NCBI RefSeq assembly: GCF_900155385.1
Contig: NZ_LT699745.1
Span: forward strand, 1,068,946-1,132,945
Reading direction: 5' to 3'
Length of the DNA: 64,000 bases
Source of the DNA: Vreelandella massiliensis
Lineage (GTDB): Bacteria > Pseudomonadota > Gammaproteobacteria > Pseudomonadales > Halomonadaceae
In this document: piece after piece, positions 8,047 through 16,641 of the stretch
How the letters are laid out: every line of letters starts with the position of its first letter
How positions within the stretch are numbered: position 1 is the stretch's first letter
The notes under the pieces: model-generated
The model's database searches: none
The model's input: the letters and a program-made list of their open reading frames with translations, nothing else
Told to the model about the DNA's origin: nothing
Translations under genes and position numbers: made by a program

Positions 8047-8266
8047 GAGGGGGCCTCCTCTCTTTGTTGCTCAGCGCTGCTTGGTGAGTACAAGGTAAGA
8101 AGTGCTTACATCGATCGCAACCCGCCACTTTTCGATAACGCCGGCAGCAATGCCGATATAGGTGATAAGATCCCTTTCCACATACTGACGATTCTTGCCA
8201 CAGTGTCTTCAGATAGCTGAAGAACTGGGTCCGATGGAAACACGAAACACGCCTTGAGACTCTCCG

Positions 8267-9226
8267 ATGCGTTTGCAGTACAGCGGGCCTTGGCCTGAAA
8301 ACATTGGCTTTTTATTGCTGCCACGCTTTTCCATGATGGCGTTTTTTTCGGCCGTTGAGCCGCTGCGCATTGCGAATCGTATTAGCGGGAAAGCGCTGTT
8401 CACCTGGACCCTTTTTAGCCCAGATGGTGAGCCGGTCACGGCCAGCAACGGTATGACGCTGATGGCGGACAAGCCGATGGGGAGTACGCTGGCGTTGTCG
8501 TCACTGGCAATATGCAGCGGCTTTGAGCCTGAGATGCACTTAAACCGTTCCCTGATCGCTTGGTTACACCGACTGGATCAAGCGGACTGTGCGCTGGGAG
8601 GCTTGGATACCGGCTGCTTTCTGCTCGCCGCCGCCGAATTGCTTAAAGGCGAGCGGGTAACACTGCACTGGGAGAGTCTGCCGGCGTTTCGTGAGCGGTT
8701 TCCGACGTTAGAAACGTCTGATGAGTTGTTTGAACTTGGCGAACGACGCTTTTCTTGTGCAGGCGGAGCCGCCGCCATGGACATGGCGTTAGAAGTGATC
8801 GCGCGCCGGCATGGCGCCAAGCTGGCGGTGGATGTTTCCGAGCAACTGATTCATGAACGATTGCGGAGTCGTAGCGATCAGCAACGCATGACGCTGGCGC
8901 GACGGTTAGGCACGCATAACCATCGCTTGGTTGAGGTGGTGCGTTTAATGGAGCGCCATCTTGAGGCACCGCTCTCCCTTGCTGAGGTCGCTAAGCGTAG
9001 CGGTGTTTCCTCGCGTCAGCTGCAGCGCCTTTTCGAGCATGAACTGGGGTCAAGCCCCCGGCACTGGTATCTTCAACTACGGCTTATGCGTGCCAAACGT
9101 TTGCTAATGGAAACCGATATGGACGTGCTGGCGGTGGGTATCGCGTGCGGCTTCACCTCAAGCTCCAGCTTTGCCCGTGCTTTTCGCGCCCATTTCGGCT
9201 ACTCACCACGAGAAGCCCGCGGGTAA
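8267..9226 (+). CDS. cdhR: GlxA/AraC-family regulator of carnitine catabolism
   Basis: 319 residues. The N-terminal half (about 10-165) is a DJ-1/PfpI-like sensing domain without an obvious catalytic cysteine nucleophile. The C-terminal AraC-type DNA-binding domain (about 215-319) has both helix-turn-helix units (LSLAEVAKRSGVSSRQLQRL and VLAVGIACGFTSSSSFARAF). This is the GlxA-family architecture of CdhR, the carnitine-responsive activator of Pseudomonas. The symbol is given because the gene is followed directly by a caiX-like gene and the cdh catabolic genes. The ribosome site at ATG 8267 is poor. It probably binds the tandem motifs at 9245-9275 and 13516-13545. Confidence 0.85.
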   Translation: MRLQYSGPWPENIGFLLLPRFSMMAFFSAVEPLRIANRISGKALFTWTLFSPDGEPVTASNGMTLMADKPMGSTLALSSLAICSGFEPEMHLNRSLIAWLHRLDQADCALGGLDTGCFLLAAAELLKGERVTLHWESLPAFRERFPTLETSDELFELGERRFSCAGGAAAMDMALEVIARRHGAKLAVDVSEQLIHERLRSRSDQQRMTLARRLGTHNHRLVEVVRLMERHLEAPLSLAEVAKRSGVSSRQLQRLFEHELGSSPRHWYLQLRLMRAKRLLMETDMDVLAVGIACGFTSSSSFARAFRAHFGYSPREARG

Positions 9227-9244
9227 GCGGGGTTGTGATTCATT

Positions 9245-9275
9245 ATGTCGCTTTTTGATGCTTGAATGTCGCTTT
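9245..9275 (+). promoter_or_regulatory. Tandem 21-bp-spaced sites upstream of caiX
   Basis: The ten bases ATGTCGCTTT occur twice (9245-9254 and 9266-9275), exactly 21 bases (two helical turns) apart, upstream of caiX. The same motif in form TGTCGTTTT / AGTCGTTTC, with the same 21-base spacing and the same orientation to transcription, lies upstream of the oppositely oriented cdhC operon. Direct repeats two turns apart are typical of AraC-family binding sites, so CdhR is the likely ligand. Confidence 0.65.
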
Positions 9276-9342
9276 GTGTCATGACTTGCTGGCCCATACC
9301 GGCACACTAACAGAGTGTTTTCGCCATAAAAGGACGCTCTGC

Positions 9343-10308
9343 ATGAAAAAGCTATCAAAACGTCATTTCTTATCTTTCTTTCCCCAATCGACCCTATTCA
9401 AAACGGCCGGGTTATCGGCGGTATTGATGCTTGGGGCCAGCCCAGCCGTTGCCTCGCTGAAAGACGTACGCTTTGGCGTACCGCCGTGGCCTGGGGTGAC
9501 CGTCAAATCAGAAGTGGCAGCCCAACTGATGGAGGCCATGGGCTATGACACACGCCAGAATGACTTGGCGGTGAGTGTGATTTTGGAAGGCCTGACGCGT
9601 AATGATCTTGATGTTTATCTCGGTGGCTGGTACCCGGTACAGACCGACATGGTCGAGCCATTAATCGCCAAAGGGAAGGTCGAAAAGCTGGTCTCCAACA
9701 TTCAGGGCGCCACGTCTGGTTTGGTAGTGCCGCAGTATGTCTACGACGCCGGCATTACCTCGGTGGCTGACCTGGATGCGCATCGCGAACGCTTCGATGG
9801 CGAGATCCAGGGTATTGAAGCCGGTACCGGGATCAACACCGCTATTCTTGGGGCGATAGAGGGAGATATCGCAGGGTTAGGGGACTGGAATCTTCGCGAA
9901 AGCTCAACGGCGGCGATGCTGGCGCAGGCCGAACAGAAGATGGCCAACGAAGAGTGGGTCACGTTCGTCGGTTGGGAACCGCACTGGATGAACGTGAGTT
10001 TCGACCTGGCCTACCTGGAAGACGCGGATGAAGCGGGCATTGCGGATATTGAAAGTACGGTGTGGACGGTTGTTCCGGCAAGCCTCGCGCAAGAAGATCC
10101 TCACTTGCACCGCTTCCTATCGCAGTTTGTGGTGGATATTGAAGACCAGAACGCCTGGGTACATGGCTACAGCTATGAAGATCGCCCCGCCGATGAGGTG
10201 GCGACAGAGTGGATCGAAAACAATCTCGACACAGTGGCCGAGTGGCTCGACAGCGTCGAAGCCCGCGACGGCACGCCTGCGATTGAGGCAGTGCGCGCCG
10301 CTTACTAA
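9343..10308 (+). CDS. caiX: Carnitine/betaine substrate-binding protein
   Basis: 321 residues from ATG 9343, with AAAGGA nine bases upstream; an in-frame upstream start at 9262 would fall inside the regulatory sites. A Sec signal peptide (ending near PAVA) precedes an OpuAC-type quaternary-ammonium-binding fold with Trp-rich segments (VPPWPGV, GGWYP, GWEPHWM) that can form the cation-pi cage. In Pseudomonas, CaiX feeds carnitine to the core ABC transporter encoded elsewhere; here too no permease or ATPase gene adjoins. It follows cdhR and is convergent with the hydrolase, their stops only four bases apart. Confidence 0.85.
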   Translation: MKKLSKRHFLSFFPQSTLFKTAGLSAVLMLGASPAVASLKDVRFGVPPWPGVTVKSEVAAQLMEAMGYDTRQNDLAVSVILEGLTRNDLDVYLGGWYPVQTDMVEPLIAKGKVEKLVSNIQGATSGLVVPQYVYDAGITSVADLDAHRERFDGEIQGIEAGTGINTAILGAIEGDIAGLGDWNLRESSTAAMLAQAEQKMANEEWVTFVGWEPHWMNVSFDLAYLEDADEAGIADIESTVWTVVPASLAQEDPHLHRFLSQFVVDIEDQNAWVHGYSYEDRPADEVATEWIENNLDTVAEWLDSVEARDGTPAIEAVRAAY

Positions 10309-10311
10309 GGC

Positions 10312-11130
10312 TTAGCGTGTTAAGCGCACTGCAAGCGCCTGGCAAAAATCCTGCCAGGCGTTTTGCATGTCGGGCAGCAGTGCATGGGCATGCAACGCAC
10401 CGTGAACCATACTTGAGGCACAGCGGTAGCCCACCTCAGCACCTGCTTTGTGCCACTCTGCCACGGCCGCTTCCAGTGGAGCGGTGAGGGGGTCGTGTTC
10501 GACGGCTAGCACCTCCTGCGCTAACGAGGGCGGTCGTCTAGTGGGCTGTGCTTCAGGATAGAGATAGAAGGGGCACAGCGATAGGACATCGGCGCGACTG
10601 AGAAGAGGCGCATCTGGGCCCAGCGTGTCTTCGCTGAGCCCCTCAACCGGCGGATAAATCAGACCAAGCGGTACCTTGGCGTTAAGACGTTTGGCGAGAT
10701 CCATGACCAGCCGGCCCCCGGCGCTATCGCCCGTGAAAGCAATAGGGCTGATCGCATTCGCCACTGCCTGGCAGTCCGATAGCATCTCAGCGTAAGTGGC
10801 CTCCGGTGCCAGGCGATAATCCACGCTGATCACTTCATGGCGTAATTGGTCGGCTAGGCTGGCTGCAATACCGTGATGGCTGCGCACCGAGCCAAGCGTA
10901 AACCCACCGCCATGCACATAGAGCACAGCCTCGGAGGTCGCTTCTTGGGGTGAGAAGCGGCGTACTGCGACGTTCGCCACCCTCTCATCGCTAACGCTAA
11001 GCCCCACCGGGTCCGGTGGCGCGAACTGCTGGCACAAGGTGTCGTAGCGACGACGGGCTTCAGGCCAGCTAACGCCCTTCAGCGCTGCTAGCCCGGCGGC
11101 AAAACGTTGAGTAAACGCCAAGCTATTCAT
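10312..11130 (-). CDS. Alpha/beta hydrolase, probable short-chain acylcarnitine hydrolase
   Basis: 272 residues of the hormone-sensitive-lipase-like family. The oxyanion motif HGGG is at 73-76, the nucleophile Ser136 in GDSAGG, with Asp213 and His243 completing a likely triad. In Pseudomonas a related hydrolase beside the cdh genes releases carnitine from short-chain acylcarnitines, and the position here supports the same role. No signal peptide, so it is cytoplasmic. Last gene of the minus-strand operon; it overlaps the thioesterase gene by eight bases. The caiX terminator hairpin is embedded in its last codons. Confidence 0.8.
   Translation of the reverse strand: MNSLAFTQRFAAGLAALKGVSWPEARRRYDTLCQQFAPPDPVGLSVSDERVANVAVRRFSPQEATSEAVLYVHGGGFTLGSVRSHHGIAASLADQLRHEVISVDYRLAPEATYAEMLSDCQAVANAISPIAFTGDSAGGRLVMDLAKRLNAKVPLGLIYPPVEGLSEDTLGPDAPLLSRADVLSLCPFYLYPEAQPTRRPPSLAQEVLAVEHDPLTAPLEAAVAEWHKAGAEVGYRCASSMVHGALHAHALLPDMQNAWQDFCQALAVRLTR
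10336..10364 (+). terminator. caiX terminator inside the hydrolase 3' end
   Basis: CGCCTGGCA (10336-10344) and TGCCAGGCG (10352-10360) form a perfect 9-bp stem with a 7-base loop, followed on the + strand by TTTT. This is a classical intrinsic terminator for caiX, which ends at 10308. It lies wholly within coding sequence of the convergent hydrolase. Confidence 0.75.
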
Positions 11131-11584
11131 GGCGGCGAATCCCTATTTTGCGTCCCGCAAGGTTTGGCCAAGCGTGAGTATTAGCCTTTGGTAAAGCGTC
11201 GATGGCGGCTTCGATGGAGGCAGGAAAGGGCGCAGGACGTTCGGCCTGGCTGTCGATACCCATGAGCATCTGCTCGCTAGTGGCCAGTATGTTCCTTGTT
11301 TCATCGCGCAACTCAAAGAAGACATGCAATCGCTTGGCGTCGCGATCCAATAGGGTCAGCGCGACGTTGAGCGGTTGGCCTTCGTGGGCCTCGCGGCGGT
11401 AGCAGAGGTGTGTCTCCAAGGTGTAGACCGTGAAGGCATGCTCCTCGCGCCCGTTGGCGTCCAGGCCGATATCATCCATCAGCGCTTCTACGGCTAAAGA
11501 AAATACCTTGGCGTACTCAGCATCGTTCATATGGCCGTTATAGTCGACCCACGCCGAGGCGACCTGGGTCTCCAGAATGAGCAT
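11123..11584 (-). CDS. cdhB: Hot-dog thioesterase of carnitine catabolism
   Basis: 153 residues with the hot-dog fold signature (WVDYNGHMNDAEYAKVF, where the Asp/His region lines the active site). In carnitine degraders CdhB is the thioesterase that releases betaine from betainyl-CoA made by the cleavage enzyme. The operon order cleavage enzyme, dehydrogenase, thioesterase supports the name. It overlaps the dehydrogenase gene by one base and the hydrolase gene by eight, so translation is coupled. Confidence 0.85.
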   Translation of the reverse strand: MLILETQVASAWVDYNGHMNDAEYAKVFSLAVEALMDDIGLDANGREEHAFTVYTLETHLCYRREAHEGQPLNVALTLLDRDAKRLHVFFELRDETRNILATSEQMLMGIDSQAERPAPFPASIEAAIDALPKANTHAWPNLAGRKIGIRRHE

Positions 11585-12540
11585 CAGATGCGTCCCTCCA
11601 AGCCTTCGGCTTCGGGCCAGTACTTCTGGACAAGGCCGAGTAATTCGACCAGAAAATCATCGCGGCGCTGGTCAAGCTCGCCAACCGAGCGGCCGGCGGC
11701 TTGATACTTACAGCCCTGTACCACGCGGTCGATCAATTCGTCGGTGAGTTCGGGAGCCTCAAGCTTGGTCCAAGGGAGTTTCAGTGCTGGGCCAAACTGC
11801 TCAAGCATGTGGCGCATGCCTTGTTCGCCACCGGCCAGGTGAAAGGTCAAAAAGGTACCCATGAGCGACCAGCGTAAGCCACAGCCGTAGACGACCGCCG
11901 CATCGATTTCCTCGGTGGTGGCGACACCGTCATTCACCAGGTGCAACGCTTCACGCCAAAGCGCTTCCATCAAGCGGTCGGCGATATGCCCCTCGATTTC
12001 ACGGCGCACCACAAGCGGGCGCATGGCCAGTGACCGATAGAGCACCTGAGCGCGCTCCGTTTGCGCTGGCTCGGTGGCCTCGCCCCCGACCAGTTCCACG
12101 AGTGGCAACAGATAAACCGGGTTGAAGGGATGGGCGACGATGACCCGCCCCGGTGCCTTGATGCAGTCGCGTTGCAGGTCGCTGGGTTTGAAGCCCGAGG
12201 TGGCAGAGCCAATAACCACGTTTGAATCCGCCGCCGTGTCGATGGCAGCAAGTACCTCTCGCTTGAGGGCCAACCGCTCCGGCACGTTTTCTTGGATCAA
12301 GTCGGCATTGGCGACGGCGGCGTCCAGGTTATCCACGAAGGTAAGGCGCTTAGGGCTTGCTCCCTCGACTAAGCCGCGTTTTATCAGCGAAGGCCAAGCA
12401 TTCTCGATAAAAGCGTGAGTTCGCTTAGGGGCTTTGGGGTCAGGGTCGAAAGCGACAACATCCCACCCTTGTGCCAAAGCGCGGGCAATCCATCCGTTAC
12501 CAATGACGCCGGTACCGATCACTGAAAGTTGACGGTTCAT
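11584..12540 (-). CDS. cdhA: L-carnitine 3-dehydrogenase
   Basis: 318 residues of the 3-hydroxyacyl-CoA dehydrogenase family, with the NAD-binding VIGTGVIGNGWIARALAQG motif at the N-terminus. It oxidises L-carnitine to 3-dehydrocarnitine with NAD. In many actinobacteria and rhizobia the dehydrogenase is fused to the thioesterase; here the two are separate but overlap by one base. The C-terminal helical domain has an expected substrate-pocket segment (YGCGLRWSLMG). Assignment rests on the fold plus the neighbouring cleavage enzyme and thioesterase. Confidence 0.88.
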   Translation of the reverse strand: MNRQLSVIGTGVIGNGWIARALAQGWDVVAFDPDPKAPKRTHAFIENAWPSLIKRGLVEGASPKRLTFVDNLDAAVANADLIQENVPERLALKREVLAAIDTAADSNVVIGSATSGFKPSDLQRDCIKAPGRVIVAHPFNPVYLLPLVELVGGEATEPAQTERAQVLYRSLAMRPLVVRREIEGHIADRLMEALWREALHLVNDGVATTEEIDAAVVYGCGLRWSLMGTFLTFHLAGGEQGMRHMLEQFGPALKLPWTKLEAPELTDELIDRVVQGCKYQAAGRSVGELDQRRDDFLVELLGLVQKYWPEAEGLEGRI

Positions 12541-13445
12541 GCCCCACCCCCTTCGATGTTGCCATTAGTCGGATTGCGTAGCTTCAAATGAGCCCGTGTC
12601 TCGGCCGGCGTCATCACGCTGGCACCGAGGTTTTCGAACAAGGTCGTCGCTTTTTCCACGAGTTGCGCGTTCGTTGCCAACACGCCTTTCTCGAGATAAA
12701 GGTTATCTTCGAGACCGACTCGGGCGTGCCCCCCTAGCAAAACGGCTTGGACCGCCATGGGCATCTGATGGCGGCCAATACCAAACGCCGCCCAGTTAGC
12801 GTTTGCCGGTAGCTTGTTACGCATGGTAAGCATTGTCTCGGTATCGGCTTCGGCGCCCCAGGGAATGCCCAAGCAGAGCTGATAAAGCGGGTCGCCATCG
12901 ATCAGTCCCTCTTTTTGCAGTTGGCGCGCAAACCCAACATGGCCCAGATCAAAACACTCTAGCTCCGGCTTGACCCCAGCGGCTTGCACTAACCGGGCAT
13001 GCTCGCGTAGCCACTCTGCGGTATTCACATAGACCATGTCGCCAAAATTGAGGCTGCCACAGTCCAGCGTGCAGAGCTCGGGGAGTAGCTCGCCCACCGG
13101 CGCATGACGCTCAGCTGGGGTCTGGATATCGGTGCCCGGGCCGCCGCGAGTGGGGTCCATGGCATCGGGGATCCAGTCGCCGCCGCCGCCAGCGGTAATG
13201 TTCATCACGATGTCGGTATCAGCTTCGCGCACGCGCTCCATCACTTCCCGGAAGTGATCCGTTGAGTGGCTAACGCCACCGGTTTGCGGGTCTCGCACGT
13301 GAATGTGCGCCACGCTGGCACCGGCTTTGGCAGCCGCGATGCAGTCGTCGGCAATTTGCTTGGGGGTCACTGGGACATTAGGGTTTTTACGTGTAGTGTC
13401 GCCAGCACCCGTGACAGCACAGGTGAGAATGACGTTGCGGTTCAT
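12537..13445 (-). CDS. cdhC: Dehydrocarnitine cleavage enzyme (BKACE family)
   Basis: 302 residues of the beta-keto acid cleavage enzyme family (TIM barrel, Zn). The metal-binding HIHVRDPQTG stretch (His47 and His49) is intact. It condenses 3-dehydrocarnitine with acetyl-CoA to give betainyl-CoA and acetoacetate, the second step after CdhA. First gene of the minus-strand operon; its stop overlaps the cdhA start by four bases (ATGA). The presumed activator sites lie 71-100 bases upstream of the start. Confidence 0.9.
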   Translation of the reverse strand: MNRNVILTCAVTGAGDTTRKNPNVPVTPKQIADDCIAAAKAGASVAHIHVRDPQTGGVSHSTDHFREVMERVREADTDIVMNITAGGGGDWIPDAMDPTRGGPGTDIQTPAERHAPVGELLPELCTLDCGSLNFGDMVYVNTAEWLREHARLVQAAGVKPELECFDLGHVGFARQLQKEGLIDGDPLYQLCLGIPWGAEADTETMLTMRNKLPANANWAAFGIGRHQMPMAVQAVLLGGHARVGLEDNLYLEKGVLATNAQLVEKATTLFENLGASVMTPAETRAHLKLRNPTNGNIEGGGA

Positions 13446-13729
13446 GCTTCGCTCCTTACGCGACTGAATGATATACGGGGCATTTTGACGGCTTGCCGGG
13501 GCGGGATATTGTGATAAAACGACACTCGGTATACGTGAAACGACTTTTGGTCATGGTCTAACGGTCAGCGTTGCCTGAGGGGATTGCCTTACGCTTGGCA
13601 CCGGGGCGGTATTTTGATGACACTGGCCAACAACATGCGCGCCGCTGCAAGGGCGGAGGTGATGGGATGAACTTGACGCCTGATCAAGTCATGTTTTCGA
13701 TAGATACGTGAAAAGAGCGCCACGAGCTA
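13446..13729. other. Intergenic region with the cdhC promoter
   Basis: Divergent gap between cdhC (minus) and the DUF202 gene (plus). Apart from the tandem TGTCGTTTT-type sites at 13516-13545 I see no gene or repeat in it. Confidence 0.5.
13516..13545 (-). promoter_or_regulatory. Tandem 21-bp-spaced sites upstream of cdhC
   Basis: AAAACGACA (13516-13524) and GAAACGACT (13537-13545) start exactly 21 bases apart. Read in the direction of the cdhC operon they are AGTCGTTTC and TGTCGTTTT, matching the TGTCGCTTT pair upstream of caiX in sequence, spacing and direction. Probable CdhR binding site. Confidence 0.6.
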
Positions 13730-14137
13730 ATGGGCAACAACGACGACAATGGTGACAAGCATATCGGTGACAAGGGGTCGAAGACCGAGCTGGCGGAGAA
13801 CCGCACTGAATTCGCCGAGGACCGGACGGTGCTCGCCAATGAGCGGACCCTAGCCGGGTGGTTCCGCACGGGGTTGACCGCGGTGGGTGTTGCGCTTGGC
13901 TTTCATGCGCTATTTGGTACCGTCTCGCCGCGCTGGGGGGTAAAGCTGATCGCGACCGCGTTCTTATTAGTGGCCGTCGTGATCTTCGTCGCGGCAACGT
14001 GGCACGCGGTAGCCGTGATGGGCCGACTGAACACGCACGTGCTGCGCTCTCAACGTCAATCACGGCCCCTTGTCATTGGTGCCACTCTCGCGACGGCGAC
14101 CTTGGCGCTGACCTTGGTGCTTTGGATCTTGGATTGA
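13730..14137 (+). CDS. DUF202 (YidH-type) inner-membrane protein
   Basis: 135 residues. A hydrophilic, charged N-terminal 35 residues contains a small internal repeat (TELAENRTEFAEDRTVLANERT), and three membrane helices follow (about 45-65, 75-95 and 110-132). The ERTLAGWFRTGL segment before the first helix is the hallmark of DUF202 proteins; their function is unknown, although they are fused to or partnered with vacuolar-transporter-like domains in eukaryotes. Monocistronic as far as visible. Confidence 0.85.
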   Translation: MGNNDDNGDKHIGDKGSKTELAENRTEFAEDRTVLANERTLAGWFRTGLTAVGVALGFHALFGTVSPRWGVKLIATAFLLVAVVIFVAATWHAVAVMGRLNTHVLRSQRQSRPLVIGATLATATLALTLVLWILD

Positions 14138-14234
14138 AGCACCTCGGCATTCATCAGCAAGATTAAACGGTTGGTGCCAGTCGCCTGAAGGTCACAAGAC
14201 AAAAATGTCGCAGGAGGGCGGAGAGCCAATGTGG

Positions 14235-14255
14235 CACCTATACGTCGCATAGGTG
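14235..14255. promoter_or_regulatory. CACCTAT palindrome upstream of phoX
   Basis: CACCTAT (14235-14241) and ATAGGTG (14249-14255) are perfect 7-base inverted arms with a 7-base centre. It lies about 100 bases after the DUF202 stop and 100 bases before phoX. It may be an operator or a weak terminator; there is no T-run. Confidence 0.35.
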
Positions 14256-14284
14256 TCACAAAACGCCTTGATATCGCCATCAAT

Positions 14285-14302
14285 TCATCATCTTTTTGTC
14301 AT
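14285..14302 (+). promoter_or_regulatory. Possible Pho box
   Basis: TTGTCAT (14296-14302) matches the PhoB half-site CTGTCAT in six of seven bases. A poorer copy, TCATCAT (four of seven), lies 11 bases upstream, the normal PhoB half-site spacing. The position, about 55 bases before a PhoX-type phosphatase, fits PhoB activation, but the first half-site is weak. Confidence 0.35.
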
Positions 14303-14354
14303 CCAGGTTGGCTAGTGTCTCTTGAACCAAAACTTGTCGACGAGAGAGACACTG

Positions 14355-16493
14355 ATGAGTCATGAGATCGAAGATCATCGCCTGTTGAACCATAGCGATA
14401 ACGAACCCTTTGCCAATGTGCTCGCCAAGCGCGTATCACGCCGCGATGTGATGCGGGGCGGGCTTGGGATGGCCGCAGCCTCCATGTTGAGCATGGGCGG
14501 CGCCGGCGCGGCGCTGGCGGCCACGGCATCGGATAAAAAACCGCTAACGCTGGCGTTTGAAGCGGTGATGGGAGCCCATCAAGATGCCGTGATAGTGCCC
14601 GAAGGTTATATCGCCCAGGTGCTGGTGCCTTGGGGAACACCGCTGAACGAAAGCACGCAATGGAACCCGGCGCACGCGATGAGTGCCGAGCAGCAAGCCG
14701 TGAGCGTGGGAATGCACCATGACGGCATGGCGGGCTTTGCGCTGGAAGAGAGCAGTGCCTCGCAACGCTTTGTGCTGGCGTTGAACAATGAGTATATCGA
14801 TCAAAGCGCGCTGTGGGCGCCGCAAGGCGGCCCGACTCATGCAAAAGAAGGGAAACGTCCCGCAGAGGAGTCACGCACCGAGATCAACGCCCATGGTGTG
14901 ACGCTAGTGGAAGTCCGCAAGGAAGGCGATGGCCGCTGGTCGCACGTCCCCGGCTCAAGCTACAACCGCCGCCTGACAAGCGCCACGGTAATGGCAATGG
15001 CGGGCCCGGTGGCCGGTAGCGATTACGTTAAAACGCGCTTCTCTCCAGAGGGAACCCAAACCCGCGGCACCAATAATAACTGCGGCAACGGCGTGACCCC
15101 TTGGGGCACCTATATTGCCTGCGAAGAGAACTGGCCGAATATCTTTGTGAACACAGGCGAGCGGTTTGCCGATGACGCGCGCATTGGCATTCCCACCGAG
15201 CGCAGCCGTTACGGCTGGGAAACCTCGGCAGGGGATAGCAGCGAAGTGGATGGCGAGTTTGCCCGGTTTGATATCACCCCGCGTGGTGCTAGCGCCCTTG
15301 AAGACTATCGCAATGAGGCGCGCACCTTTGGCTATCAAGTCGAGGTTGACCCCTACACGCATCAGCCGGCGGTAAAACGCACCGCGCTAGGCCGCTTTCG
15401 CCACGAAGGGTGTTGGCTAGGTAAGCTGGAACCGGGCAAGCCGGTGACGTACTACTCGGGGCATGACGCGCGCAATGAGTATGTGTACAAATTTGTCTCT
15501 GATGCTGCGTGGGACCCTGCCGATGCCAATCGACCCGGTGAGCAATACGACCGTCTAGCGATCGGTGCTAAATACTTGGATCACGGCACGCTTTATGCCG
15601 CGCGTTTTGACGCTGACGGTAGCGGCGAATGGCTGCCGTTAACCCCTGACGCCACTACCCTTGACGGGCGTAAGTTACATGCCGCCCTGGGCCTCCCCGC
15701 GGACGACTTAGCAGGTATTATCGTGAACACTTGCGATGCCGCCGACCTCATGGGCGCCACGCCGATGGACCGTCCAGAATGGGCCACCGTTGATCCCGCC
15801 TCGGGTGAGGTCTACCTGACACTGACCAACAACAGTCAGCGTACCGAGGCCGAAAGCGACGCCACCTATACCAATGACGGTGACGGTATTACCCAGAGCG
15901 GTGTGGGCTATGCCACTGCGCCAACCAATGCAGCCAACCCAAGGCCGGACAATGGCGCTGGCCACATCGTGCGCTGGAAAGAGGCGGGTAACGGCACTGC
16001 CTTCCAGTGGGAAGTGTTCATTTTTGGCGGCAGTGCCAGCGACGGTAATAATCCGTCGGGGCTAACGGAAATTAACCAGTTCGCCAGCCCCGATGGGTTA
16101 TGGTTTGATGAGCGTGACAATGGCGAAGGTATTTTGTGGATTCAGACCGACAATGGTTACGACAGCATCGCCGAGTACACCAACGATCAGTTGCTGGCCG
16201 TTGTGCCCAGCGCACTCAAAGCCGGTAATGGCGGCAGTGATGCCGTCGTAAAGCGTCACAACCAACACCACATCAAGCGTTTTGCCGTCGGTCCCAATGG
16301 CTGCGAAGTGACAGGTATTTTTGCCACGCCGGATAAAACCGCGTTATTTATCAATATTCAGCACCCAGGTAATTGGCCTGCTGATGGCCAGGCACTAACG
16401 CAAGACGCCACCCTGGAAGCCTCGGGTAGCGTGCGTCCGCGCGCGGCGACGGTGGTTATCCAGAAAAAAGACGGAGGGCCAGTGGCTGTCTGA
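14355..16493 (+). CDS. phoX: PhoX-type alkaline phosphatase, Tat-exported
   Basis: 712 residues from ATG 14355 (GAGAGAGAC site upstream; an in-frame ATG at 14322 has none). A twin-arginine signal, SRRDVMRGG near residue 28, lies about 25 residues into the protein and is followed by a hydrophobic stretch. The long C-terminal region matches the DUF839/PhoX beta-propeller family (CEENWPNIF, GRFRHEGC, LTNNSQR, DGLWFDERDNG and IQHPG motifs), Ca/Fe enzymes that release phosphate from organic esters in the periplasm. Family proteins of this length are typical. A possible Pho box precedes it. Confidence 0.88.
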   Translation: MSHEIEDHRLLNHSDNEPFANVLAKRVSRRDVMRGGLGMAAASMLSMGGAGAALAATASDKKPLTLAFEAVMGAHQDAVIVPEGYIAQVLVPWGTPLNESTQWNPAHAMSAEQQAVSVGMHHDGMAGFALEESSASQRFVLALNNEYIDQSALWAPQGGPTHAKEGKRPAEESRTEINAHGVTLVEVRKEGDGRWSHVPGSSYNRRLTSATVMAMAGPVAGSDYVKTRFSPEGTQTRGTNNNCGNGVTPWGTYIACEENWPNIFVNTGERFADDARIGIPTERSRYGWETSAGDSSEVDGEFARFDITPRGASALEDYRNEARTFGYQVEVDPYTHQPAVKRTALGRFRHEGCWLGKLEPGKPVTYYSGHDARNEYVYKFVSDAAWDPADANRPGEQYDRLAIGAKYLDHGTLYAARFDADGSGEWLPLTPDATTLDGRKLHAALGLPADDLAGIIVNTCDAADLMGATPMDRPEWATVDPASGEVYLTLTNNSQRTEAESDATYTNDGDGITQSGVGYATAPTNAANPRPDNGAGHIVRWKEAGNGTAFQWEVFIFGGSASDGNNPSGLTEINQFASPDGLWFDERDNGEGILWIQTDNGYDSIAEYTNDQLLAVVPSALKAGNGGSDAVVKRHNQHHIKRFAVGPNGCEVTGIFATPDKTALFINIQHPGNWPADGQALTQDATLEASGSVRPRAATVVIQKKDGGPVAV

Positions 16494-16514
16494 TAGTGAC
16501 GCCTCATCATCCTA

Positions 16515-16546
16515 AAATGCCAGCCAGCTTTAACTGACTGGCATTT
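16515..16546. terminator. Hairpin downstream of phoX
   Basis: AAATGCCAG (16515-16523) pairs with CTGGCATTT (16538-16546), and the inner bases CCAG/CTGA extend it partly. It begins about 20 bases after the phoX stop. The 3' side has only TTT then G's, so it is not a strong intrinsic terminator. Confidence 0.5.
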
Positions 16547-16641
16547 GGGGTTACCGCGGCATTTTGCCCCGCGAAATCTTCTCGTCCTCCTCTTATGATC
16601 TTTTCGTTTTTTTTATTAACTAAAGATTATAAGAGACTTCC

